Below, piece after piece: positions 1-10,228 of a DNA stretch of 64,000 nt. Position 1 is the stretch's first letter. The number at the start of each line of letters is the position of its first letter. The position numbers and the translations under genes were made by a program. The notes under the pieces are model-generated. The model made no database searches. It saw only the letters and a program-made list of their open reading frames with translations, and had not been told where the DNA came from. Source of the DNA: Dimorphilus gyrociliatus (taxonomy: Eukaryota; Annelida; Polychaeta; Dinophilidae); assembly GCA_904063045.1 (NCBI GenBank), contig CAJFCJ010000012.1, positions 1,860,001-1,924,000 on the forward strand, read 5' to 3'.

Positions 1-56
1 TTTCATTTCACGGGACAAGTCAAAAGTCTGCGATTGAAATAAAAGTTGATTATAAG

Positions 57-1407
57 ATGAAAAATAAAGAAGGTATGATTGAAAACAAATCGGAAATGAT
101 ATCAAAAGAAGATGAAACTGTTCAGAAAACATTTCATGGTCTTATAAAAGGCGAGCGTTCAAGCTTAGCTAAAAGTATAACAATGTGTGAATCAGTTCAT
201 CCAAAAAAAAAGGCTCAAGCTCAAGTTTTGCTTGCCGAAGTTCTCGAATACAATAAGAAAAAGGGTAGAAAACGAAACGCCAAGAGTAACGCCCTACGTA
301 ATAAACTGACTATATTATAATATACTTTTAAATATCTTTTCCTTTGAATAGCAATGACGAAACACGCATCCTTAAAACATGGAACATTTAGAATTGGTAA
401 TAAATTTTAATCTTTATATTAAAATCACTATTTCAAACTTAATTTCGAAAAACAGGTCTCTCTGGACCTCCAGGTGCGGGAAAAAGTACTTTTATCGAGG
501 CATTTGGTAAATTCTTAACTGAACGAAAGCATAAAGTTGCCGTCTTAGCCGTTGATCCTAGTTCAAGTACTACAGGAGGTAGAAAGTTTTAACTTTTCAT
601 ATATTTTGAACACTTAAGCTTATTTATATTAAAATATTAAGGTTCTTTATTGGGAGACAAAACGCGTATGCCTGAATTATCGGTTGACGCTAACGCTTAT
701 ATCAGACCTTCACCATCCTCCGGAACACTTGGTGGAGTTACAAGATCTACAAACGAGGCAATTGTTCTCTGCGAAGGAGCAGGTTACGATACTATTCTTG
801 TTGAGACAGTTGGTAAGGTTGTTTTACTAATCAATAGAATAATTTATATTTTCAATGTGTTCTTCTATTCAAACTTATAGGAGTTGGACAATCCGAGTTC
901 GCAGTTGCTGATATGGTTGATCTATTCGTTCTCATTCTACCACCAGCAGGTGGAGATGAACTTCAAGGCATTAAGAAGGGTATAGTTGAAGTTGCTGATT
1001 TAATTGTTATAAACAAATCCGATGGAGATTTAGTAGCGGCGGCAAGAAGAATCCAAATGGAGTATATATCTGCACTGAAATTTATAAGACGAAGAAGCAA
1101 AGTATGGAAACCAAAAGTAAGAAGAATTTCATCAAAAACTAAAGAAGGTATTGAAGATCTTTGGGAAAAGATGAAAGAATATAGGAATCTCTCGCTAGAA
1201 AGCGGTGAACTGGAAACGAAAAGAATGAATCAACAAAAGATTTGGATGTGGAGTCATATAAAACATGAGATTATTGATATATTTAAAAACCATTCTCATG
1301 TAAAAGACAAAGTAGATACTTTGGAAAAAGAGGTCTCGTTGGGTAATATTACTCCTGGTTACGCAGCTGATACTCTGCTTAGTTTATTCAAGAGCAAGAA
1401 ACTCTAG
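57..1407 (+). CDS. MMAA: Methylmalonic aciduria type A protein (cobalamin-chaperone GTPase), 5' partial
   Basis: Mitochondrial G3E/ArgK-type GTPase that protects and reloads methylmalonyl-CoA mutase with adenosylcobalamin. Five exons join in frame: 57-297, 352-396, 456-578, 642-812 and 881-1407. All four introns are short GT-AG (45-68 bp). The P-loop [12 protein letters not shown] spans the exon 2/3 junction. [15 protein letters not shown], the ETVGVGQSE switch and the NKSD base-recognition motif follow, then the family C-terminal helices ([20 protein letters not shown]). The frame stays open from 57 back to base 3 with no stop, and no targeting peptide is visible after the ATG at 57. The mitochondrial leader is therefore probably encoded off the window, and 57 may be an internal methionine. 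It is convergent with the receptor gene that ends at 1552. Identity is very secure; only the 5' end is open. Confidence 0.95.
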
Positions 1408-1551
1408 AACAGTTTAAAGAACGATTAGGCATATAAATTATTAATTAACTGTTAATTTGTATTTTATTTGAAAAGAATAACATTGAAAAATGATTAAATA
1501 TTTTTTCGGAATTAAGATTAAAAGGTCTTTTCCTTGAATTTGAATAATATA

Positions 1552-4500
1552 TTATTTTATTGAGAATGGAGATGATACCGTTGGAGAGATAGGAACAGAG
1601 GAGGAGGTGGACGAAGAAGAAAAGGGAAATGTAGAGGATAAAATATTACTACTATTTATTATTTCTTTTACATCTGTTTTCGTATTCGAAACCCTTTTTT
1701 GTTGCATTCTTTTAATGATTATTCTATTTACCAAACAAAATATAATAGAAGAGGTAAACAAACATCCAAAGATTGTTAATTGTCCCAATAGACTTATTTT
1801 CATCTCTTTTCTTCTATTTCGATATTCGAAATCGTCTCCGAAACAATTATAATGAGGTTTTGAAGGTTTTGGATTATTGCATTTTCTAGTTCGAAAGCTC
1901 TTCCCTTTAATGTTTGAATCGAAATTCCAGTTAGACCAGCTACTCCATTCTCCAATAAGCGGTCTCCAGCAAAGTGTTTGATGCTTCTCCTCGCAATCGG
2001 CTCCTTGCCATTGTATTTCTTTTTCTTCGATCATGGCCAAGTAACAATCACCTTCTAAACTACTCACAACTTTCTCATCTACTACGTCAGTATCGTTCCA
2101 AACGAAAGAGTCCCATACAAAAGTTCTTTCGGGTCCTTTCATCTTACGTATACCTAACCAAAGAGTCATGTTTTTAAAAGCATTACGAAGAAATCTGACC
2201 AGATTTGAAGCTTTTTGAACATTTGATAATTTAAATAGATGCAAACCGAGATTCTGACAATATTGAACACCTTCCTCATAAGTTAAATATCCTCCGTATG
2301 ACAAACAATAACCGCTTAATTCGTCATAATAAAAGATTGGTAATTGACAAACGTTGGACGTAAAAATACAACGCTTATCAGTCAATCTGTAAAGTCTTTC
2401 TAAACTGCTAGATTTCGATTTCAAAAAAGAACAAAACGATGTTGATTTAACACATTTATATCTTTTATCTTCTATCTTTAGTGAATAAACTTCCCTACAA
2501 AGTTTATCTTGTAAGCACCAATTGATACAGAGTTCAAATGATATCATATTTTCAACGCTATGCTGTATTGTTGGAATACTTAGAAATTTATTCAAGCTAA
2601 CTTCTGAATCATCTCTTTGAGTAGCAATCATAGATTGGCAAATATCCTTAGTTCTTAGGTGACCATAAAATTCAATTTCAACTGCCATATGAACACTATT
2701 CGGACTTGTAAATTGCCAGCAACGTCGAACTTGTCTCTCTTCTAAGCTTTGCGTACCGCAGGGACTCTCTAAAAACTCTTCAGCAGGTCCAGGATCGTTA
2801 CACTTTCTTGTTCTATATTGTTTAATATTCGTAACAGACTTAAAGTAGCAAGGACAGTCGGACCATTTTGTCCAAGGGGACCAACCACCTCTCAGAGGAC
2901 GTTGGCAAATTGCTGTTAACTTGGAGAAATTGCATAGGATTTCATTTTTTAATGGCAATCTTCTCCGATTTAAACCAAACATATCCTTCAGATCAACGGT
3001 TCGATAGCTTACGTATAAAGCGATACAATTCGATAGAGGAATGTCAGATATGTTTAAGCCTTTTAATTGATTATTATCCAAGAGTTCATATCGTTTTCCA
3101 TCGCCAAAATTAGAGTTATAATGAAGTCGATAATCGATTAGTTTTGTTGACATCCATACAGTTTCTTTTGAAGGGAAGAGCGTTTTTACAGATTCAGATA
3201 ACAAATCCGGTCTAAACATATTCATTTCTATACTCTGACAATATTTAGTAGCCTCTCTATATGTAACATTCCTTTTAATAACAAAACAAACTTTCGTTAA
3301 TGCGTCGTACAAGACGTTGTCAATGGGAACGGTAGAAAATTTTGAACATATATCATGAGTTTTTACATAAAGCCAATGCCCAGCTGGAATATATGTATAG
3401 GCATAATTAGGATCAGTATCGCAATATCTTTCGGTCAAACCGCAATAACCAATAAGTTTATCATCTTTCATAGGAATATATAAAAATCCAACATAGGTTT
3501 GAGAGTCGGAACAGATTTTCCTACATTCGAAAAATGTCTTACCAACAATGTACTTTCTTGCGGTAGGATCATTACCATTCTCGTACGGAATTATTCTCTC
3601 TGTAGAGACAGAGGAGCTATTCCGTTTAGTAAAACTACCGAAATGAAATCGAAAGAGATGTGTAGGACCACAAATATCCCATAGAGCTGGTCTAAAGAAT
3701 TTAAATGAATATTTAATAGAAGGCAAAGATTGAAGGACCATATCTGGTCTTGGAAGTCTGTCAAATATCCTACACCATAGTTTTAATGTAAGAGGAGGTT
3801 GCGTACAAGAACTATCACTCTTAATCTTAAGGAAAGGTATTTCTAAAATATGTCTTGGATATATATTTTCATATAAATCAATAATCGAATGATTGATTTC
3901 TAAGCCCAAGTGATCATCTTTAAAAGTAATTGTGGGTTGTAAGTCTGCATTGAGCCATAAATAATCAAGTCCAAATGTAGCACATAATCCTTTCATTAAA
4001 TATTTCCTTCTTTCTTGAGCTAAAGCTTTAATGTTATTGATATTTATACATAAAGGTTTAAGCAAACCATTCCATCTCATATAAAGAAATCCACAACGGG
4101 AATTTCCGCTATTAATTTCAATTTGATCAATAAAACCAAATATATTGACTGTTGCTTTAATATGATCACAATCGTGATTAGTAAATGTTCTCATTATAAG
4201 AAAGCCATCAAACGATTCTAAATCTTTTATTGAGCTTGTTCTACTTGAATAGTTGATCTTACTTGAACCAAAATTAACGATATCTGTATATCTAGCCAAA
4301 CTTTTAAATTGGGGAAAACAATAGCTCTGATCGACATGATTAAATTTAAGATTGCAATAATGATATCTAAAGGGTAATTTATATTTAGAAGAAGGAGTTT
4401 GTATAAACTAATAAAAACTAACTTAAAATGGATAGCCTTATCATTATCTCCTATGTAAGGTGGATTAGGTTTTTTAAGCATTTCTTTTATCAGCCACTTT

Positions 4501-5954
4501 TGACTTTCAGTTATATTCCAACCATCTTTCGGTTTATAACAAATGGTTGTTAATCTACTCTTACAATTAATCTTTTCCCTATCCATTAGTAAGTAATTCT
4601 TATTATATCTAATCAATGCAGAATTACAATCTTCTCGTAGACTTTTTAAAGGATAGAACTTTGATTTAACTTTTAATAATTTATCTCTTGATTGAAAAAC
4701 GTTACGCCAATAGAAACCTCCATCTTTTTTTATTATAGGTAACCATATTCTCTCTCCTTTAGTAGAGAAAAACGTTTTTACCATATTTGGCAAATATTCA
4801 TTATTCTCTGTAACCTTTAGAATTGCCATTCCTCTATTTGAACATTCTTTTTCGGCTTCTTCCCAATTGAATTTATCCTTCAAGATTGTATAACAGTACG
4901 AAGGTTTAAAATAGTTTTCAAAATACATCTCATTTGCATAAAGCCTATTTGAACATCTTTGGGATGTTCTAACATATAAATTTTGTCCAGGTCTTAGATA
5001 AACCATCTTGTTAGATTGAACATTTTCGCATTGTTTATTAGTAAGATGACAAATTGAGCCAGATTTTAATGGGAAAAAACCGAAGGCAACGCAATCTCTG
5101 CTATTTAAACATTCGTCCGCGCAATTGTCAACCGTTTGAGAAGAAATAGAAGTTTTCGAATTGTTCCATTGTAAATTTGCTTCATTTATTAAATGAAGTG
5201 GTCCACAAAGGTGATAATTATCTTTTCCTGGTCGATATAGTATAAATATTACATGCATTTTAACAATCTTTAAAGGAGGGAAATAGGTTGTATTCTTCGA
5301 ATTGCATTTAACTAGCAGAGGTTGTTTACAAACTTTACTAGAACTTTCTAAAGCATTGGCTTCGAATAGGTGAGATAAGATAACATCATCGAATATCTTG
5401 CTAGATATTAAATCGTTTGTATGTTTTGTAGAGGATAAAAAAACTGATGGAAATTCTTTAAACAACCTTTCATACTTCCGGTCAACTGTATCGTGCATAA
5501 CTTCTGATTCCATATGAACACTTCGACATATTGCTTTTGAAACGACCCAAACTTTCGTATAGGCTTGATATTCTTTTAAAATATTTTTATTGTCAAGACA
5601 AACTAATCCGAATTGCTTGTTAAAGCGAACTAAACCAATACCGCAAATCATTTTTACTCCGCAATTATCCGTTTGAATTTCCCTAAGATAAACTCTACCA
5701 TCAATTGATTCATAGCCAGTCTCGTTGACTAAAACCAAGCCATACTGAGAATTTGTACCCTCAACCTTTCTTACAGTTCTAAAGGGAGGAAAGTAATAAT
5801 TTAAAGATTTTCCATAATGCCAACAATTAGTTATTGATCTGTTACAAGTTATCTTTGGAGAATTTAGAGTATTTTTTTTTGAATCTAATGTCAGAAATAG
5901 AAGAAATATAATTGAGAAAAAGCTAATTGAATGTAAAATGTTACATTTACACAT
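1552..5954 (-). CDS. Large single-pass receptor with C-type-lectin-like, TSP1-like and PAN-like cysteine modules
   Basis: Two exons, 5954-4423 and 4300-1552, join through a GT-AG intron (4301-4422) into one frame of about 1426 residues. The N-terminus is a hydrophobic signal peptide (ISFFSIIFLLFLTLDS). The ectodomain carries repeated cysteine patterns like PAN/apple or WSC segments (CADECLNSRDCVAFGFF, CRKICSDSQTYVGFLY) and several C-type-lectin-like folds. The last of these is the best, with YCQNLGLHLFKLS, a WLGIRK strand and a terminal GADCEEKHQTLCW. Two TSP1-like starts are present (GGWSPWTKWSDC and GEWSSWSNW, each followed by RTRKCN). A transmembrane helix near the C-terminus (LTIFGCLFTSSIIFCLV) leads into a Ser-rich tail. 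Canonical QPD/EPN sugar-binding triplets are not evident, so ligand type is unknown. I recognise no named orthologue; cell-surface recognition is inferred from the modules. Confidence 0.8.
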
Positions 5955-6189
5955 TCAAACAATTGTTAATCTATTTAATTGAAATAAGCAAAATAAACGA
6001 CATTTGGATTATAAAATAATACCATTTTTATTTTGTTTGTTTGTTGTTTGTCAATTTTTTGTTTTTTTAAATATATTCATATTTCGTTCGACAAACAATT
6101 TTACTAATATTTTATTACATGTTGAAGAAAAGTCGGAAAGGCTAATATATTTGTGATTTTATATTATCGTTATCATTATTATTATTCTT

Positions 6190-6444
6190 TCAATTGTCTT
6201 CAGCGCTATCTTGAACTCTTTCCTTCAGTTCATTACGGGCACGGTGACCACGAAAAGTTGCTTGTATTTTTATAGCCGCCTTTTCTGTTTCAGGATCGTC
6301 CAAATCGACGTCTGTATTCTCTTCGGCTAAATCTAAAGTTATTATTAAATTTAGAAAAAGACGTCAAGAGCGAACTAAGAAGAAATTACCTTCATTCTTA
6401 TTTTCATTTTTAAGTTTGGTTGAAGAACTAGCGTTGCATCCCAT
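6190..6444 (-). CDS. Small IQ-motif calmodulin-binding protein (neurogranin/igloo-like)
   Basis: Two exons, 6444-6390 and 6332-6190, join in frame across a 57-bp intron to give a 65-residue protein, too short to stand out as a single open frame. The N-terminus MGCNASS is a classic N-myristoylation plus palmitoylation signal. The only folded element is one IQ motif (AAIKIQATFRGHRARNELK), which binds calmodulin and resembles neurogranin, neuromodulin and insect igloo proteins. An acidic stretch (EENTDVDLDDPETEK) precedes the IQ motif, as in neurogranin. A membrane-tethered calmodulin buffer in neurons or secretory cells is the likely role by family analogy. Orthology beyond 'single-IQ acylated protein' cannot be fixed from so short a sequence. 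Confidence 0.8.
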
Positions 6445-6886
6445 AATTAGAGGAAGAGTAAAGGTATTAAGTCTTCTGTTTGTTAATTATTTTGAAGTTG
6501 ATTCCATGGCGATAACCCTGTTTAATTCTCTTAGACCATTTCGACTTATTGATATCGTATTAATTGCTTCCTCAGTTAAACTTTAATCAAATCAATGAAC
6601 TTTTGGCCTACGAGATCATTTACAAGCAATTTAAAATTTGTAGACGTGAAATGCCCCTCTTTTACTCTTATTATTAATTTAAGTCATGTCTAATAAAATT
6701 CTTCTCAACTACTGTAAAACTGCTAGTCTTACTTCTTTCATTACATTGCCTACTAGAGATGATATTCTAGTGTATGGATCTTACAAAATGGAGCGTGAAT
6801 GTAAAGACAAAGACAGCGAAATAGATTTTATCAAACGGTCAAATGTATTATCTTTTTATTCTGACAAAGTGTATCACCGGAAGTTT

Positions 6887-8025
6887 CTACACAGAGTCGA
6901 CAACTGGTGGTTCGTAGTTGTCTGGGCGAGCAACCTTTTCACCACCTTCAGAAATGACACCACCTTTGGAGGTACCCTCACCATGTAGGTCCATCAAACG
7001 ACCCAAATCGAATTTCGGTTTCTTAAGAATTTTAACTTTACGGATGTAGACATCATGTAAAGGAAAGATTCCTTGACAAGATTTTTCGATATCTTTGCTG
7101 ATCGAGTCTGGGATCAATTTGTTGACGACTTCTTTAAGCTCAAAGTTGGAAATTTCGCGGGTCATTATTTCAACCATCTTCTTTCTGATAGTTCTTACCT
7201 ATTATTTAGAAAAAAAAATAAAATTACATATGTCTCTTATTTTACGGATAACTTTACAACATAATGATTGTTTGATGGTGGATAGGTGAATGAATGGTAC
7301 GTTTATATACATATTAGAGAAACAAGTTCAAACGCCTTTATTTGTGATGTTGCCTAATATGTCGTAAAAAAGATCACTTACTTGTTGTTGTTGAGCATAG
7401 CACGTTTTGGAAGTCTGACCGCTATTTTTCTTGGTGAAGGCTATGCAGAACATTCTAAGGAGATATCCATCGCTGGTCTTAGCATCAACGTTGGCCTCAA
7501 TGAGAGTTTGCCATTTTTTGACCATTGATCTCAATTTATCGGTTGTCAAATCCATACCGTGGAAATTTGTTAGTACATGTTTACCTTGTACTTCTTCGGC
7601 AACCATCTTAAACTTTCTAAAAGCGACTTCATCGTCTTGCAAGTCAGCCAATGAAACTTCAAACACTCTACCTTTCAGACCGTCCGAAGCAATTTCTGTA
7701 TTCAAGTGACGGTCAGACAGATTCAATAAAATAAAAATTTATCTTACTTGTTCCTATGGTCTTGGTAACTAGAGTTTTACCAATGTTACGTTTGTTAAAC
7801 ATACACGGCACTTTAACATCATACCATTCCTTCTTGGCGAATGGATCCACACTGTTACATATCCAAAAAAATCTCATTAACAATTAACATTTTACGCAAA
7901 AAAAATGGCCTAATCTTTAGATTATCATTATATCTTTAATTCCAATGAATAAAAGCTACATACGCCTTCTTCTTTCCACCCTTTTTGCCTCCTTTTGATA
8001 GCCTCTTGTTTTTACCGACAACCAT
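6887..8025 (-). CDS. RPS3A: 40S ribosomal protein S3a (eS1)
   Basis: Four exons, 8025-7964, 7851-7748, 7695-7382 and 7198-6887, splice without frame error to 263 residues, against 264 in vertebrate eS1. The sequence is strongly conserved throughout: [16 protein letters not shown] at the N-terminus, [62 protein letters not shown] and [13 protein letters not shown], ending YEPPVVDSV. It is a component of the small subunit near the mRNA exit site. The introns were scanned by eye for box C/D or H/ACA snoRNAs, which often sit in ribosomal-protein introns, and none was evident. The upstream gene is divergent, 190 bp away. Confidence 0.97.
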
Positions 8026-8040
8026 CTTGCCAGATTTTCC

Positions 8041-8051
8041 GGAAAAGGAAG
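8041..8051 (-). promoter_or_regulatory. RPS3A: Candidate 5'TOP tract of the RPS3A mRNA
   Basis: On the minus strand, 15 bases before the RPS3A ATG, lies the pure pyrimidine run CTTCCTTTTCC followed by GG. A C followed by 4-15 pyrimidines at the cap site is the 5'TOP signal that places ribosomal-protein mRNAs under TOR/LARP1 control. The cap position is inferred. The run overlaps a TTTTCCGGAAAA palindrome, which could instead be an ETS-type promoter site. Confidence 0.55.
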
Positions 8052-8215
8052 TGTAAATTTTCTCGGACCCCGCACTCGATTTTTCGACTCTGTTTCGTTA
8101 GCGAGAAGTCAAACGACTATTTCGCATATTTTTTTTAATGTTTTGATGCTTTAACTGAAAATCGACAAAGTTAACGTAAATCTTGGATTTATTAGAAATT
8201 TATAAGATAGAAAAG

Positions 8216-9296
8216 ATGGTAAATTGTTTTATACTTTAATCCATAGCTAATCATATTTAAAAGAAACTTAATAGAGTGGGCGATAAAAGGATATATTTTA
8301 CTATCTTTTCAGTCTTCTCAGTCCCGAGTTATAAAACTGGGCGATCAAAGTACTTTTGTTCAAATATCAAACGGTAAAATACTGCAAGAGAATGGTCAGA
8401 ATGTTTATTACGTCCTTGGAGATGAACAAGTCGAGGAGATTGAACAAAATACTCAAGAAGAGACCGAATATGTAATAATGACAAATCAACAAGGAGACAA
8501 CGAATCCTTAGCATTACAGCAATTAGATGTTGCTGAAAATTGTGTAGTTGATTCAACAGATACGATACGAGTAAGCATTCTACCTCCAGAGTGTCATGTG
8601 CCCTCATCCGAAATTATATCGTTGGAAAACAAAGCTCAAGAAGAAAAGGAGGAGAAAGAATCGAGTTCATTTAATACAGTTGCTGAAGAAGTTACAATTG
8701 GAAGGATTGGTACACCGTATTCGTATTCAAAGAAAAAAATGCTGCAACCAGGTCCTACCGCAGTATCAGATGTAGAAATTATTACTTGCCCAACCGTAGC
8801 AGTAAAAACAGGTTAATTATTATTTTAAATACTATAAATAAATAAAAACTTTTAATAATTAATTGTTGTGTCATAATTTAATGAATTTCAGAAAGTAGAA
8901 TGGCATTCGAAAGAAGTAATATACCCATTCACGCACCAAAATATGTTTGGCAATGTGAACAGTGTACTGCGTTAATGGAAAACGAAGCAGAATACAAGAA
9001 TCACATAACATCTTGCGACGAAATGATAGAAATTAATAACGATACAAGGTAAAACAATGTAAAGCCTACTTGGAACCTTTGAAAATAAATTTTTTTTCAG
9101 GTTTATATGCCCAAGGTGCCAAAATACATTTAAACGATTGCCAAGCCTACATTTTCACCTTGATCGAATACATTCTATGATCGTACAACATCCTCAAACA
9201 AATAATGTCCCCGAAACAGACGAAATGTCGTTTGATAATGGTCAAGAGGACGAAGACGTTGATGATGCTGAATTAAGTGACGAAGACAATAGTTAG
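8216..9296 (+). CDS. Small C2H2-type zinc-finger protein, unrecognised family
   Basis: Four exons join in frame: 8216-8218 (the ATG alone), 8313-8811, 8892-9048 and 9101-9296. Splicing ATG|gtaaat to cag|TCT gives MSSQSRVIKLGDQ, continuous with the long second exon. The first half is acidic and Gln/Glu-rich with no recognised fold, resembling an activation region (VLGDEQVEEIEQN). The C-terminal third holds two fingers: CEQC-x12-H-x4-C (CCHC type) and CPRC-x12-H-x4-H (C2H2, FKRLPSLHFHLDRIH), then an acidic tail EDEDVDDAELSDED. A nuclear DNA- or RNA-binding role is inferred from the fingers. It diverges from RPS3A with a shared promoter of at most 190 bp. No named orthologue recognised. Confidence 0.82.
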
Positions 9297-9349
9297 AATG
9301 TCTAGTTATGTATATAGTTTATTTGTATGTATCATTTGTAAATATTTTA

Positions 9350-9742
9350 TTACTTAAGAGCTGACCAGCTTCCTATACTTTCCGGGTCTTTTAATTGTTT
9401 ACTCATTAAGGCTTCACCTTCTTTTTCCATTCGGTTTATGATGAAATTACTTGCATCAATGAAACGGTTGACGCAATTCGTTAGACACGTCTCAGTTTTC
9501 TTTTCTAATCTATTCGACGGTGTTCCCATACATGCATCCCAACAATGGTCTGTTAGTGAGTGAACGATTTCTTGAAATTTTTGACGTTGGGTCTCCGTTT
9601 CAACAAAACGTTTCAGTTGTGGATCAGATGCCTAAATAATTCATAACTACATTATCGTTCATAAGAAAGTCTACATTTTAGTTTTCAGTAATCATTTAAG
9701 AGTCATTAAATTAAGTAATAAAAAATTTGTTAAATTTACCAT
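9350..9742 (-). CDS. TIMM8: Mitochondrial intermembrane-space chaperone TIM8
   Basis: Small TIM family subunit that, with TIM13, carries hydrophobic precursors across the intermembrane space. Two exons, 9742-9740 (the ATG alone) and 9631-9350, give 94 residues. The twin CX3C signature is intact: CWDAC and CLTNC, 21 residues apart between the inner cysteines. The surrounding text (FQEIVHSLTDHCW, CVNRFIDASNFIINR) matches TIMM8A/B closely. The 108-bp intron begins straight after ATG with gtaaat, so the start codon is an exon of its own. The gene is convergent with the zinc-finger gene, stop codons 53 bp apart. Confidence 0.92.
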
Positions 9743-10228
9743 TTTTCAAATCGTATAAATTTTACTGTGTATTTTTTTACTTATGATTTCAAAGAAAAGT
9801 ACGCCTGAAGTCAAACCACAGACTTTTGAGCGATACTAAATAACAAAATTATTTACCAGTTTATATAAAAAGTTTTGAATTATATCCCAATAAGATATCA
9901 AATTTCTTTATAAGCCACTTCATTTATTATACCATAAAGAATAGAAAAACAATTGTCCTACATGTCAAAATTTGTTTCCAAGTTTTGTAAAAAAAAAACA
10001 CATTTTATTTTTCACATTCTGTATCTTTCTGGTGAAGACAGCGTTGTCACAAAATTTACAAAGCACAATTAAATAAATCTTTGGAAGAAAATCTACAGAA
10101 GTTATTTTTTTTCAAAAATACAAATTGCAATAGTAAGTAGACGCCTTCTTATCTAATAGAAAATATACTAAGTACAAAGTATGTCAGAAAGTAATCAAAG
10201 CACCGTCAAACAAGAAAGTTTAAAGGCA
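9743..10228. other. Intergenic: TIM8 upstream / lipoxygenase 3' flank
   Basis: AT-rich sequence with long A and T runs. It must hold the TIM8 promoter and the 3' UTR of the lipoxygenase gene. A plus-strand ATG at 10181 opens a short frame that runs antisense into the lipoxygenase C-terminal exon; it has no supporting splice pattern. I see no gene here. Confidence 0.5.

Noticed and set aside
4301-4422. Frameshift or pseudogene break between the two halves of the receptor gene
   Set aside because: A 122-bp GT-AG intron (AA|gttagt to aaaag|T) restores the frame exactly.
6686-6988. Plus-strand open frame of 100 codons upstream of and into the RPS3A 3' end
   Set aside because: It overlaps the RPS3A last exon antisense, has no domain or splice support, and its second half is the complement of conserved RPS3A codons.
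7199-7963. snoRNA in an RPS3A intron
   Set aside because: The introns are 52-183 bp, and no box C (RUGAUGA) with a matching box D, nor an H/ACA hairpin pair, could be found by eye.
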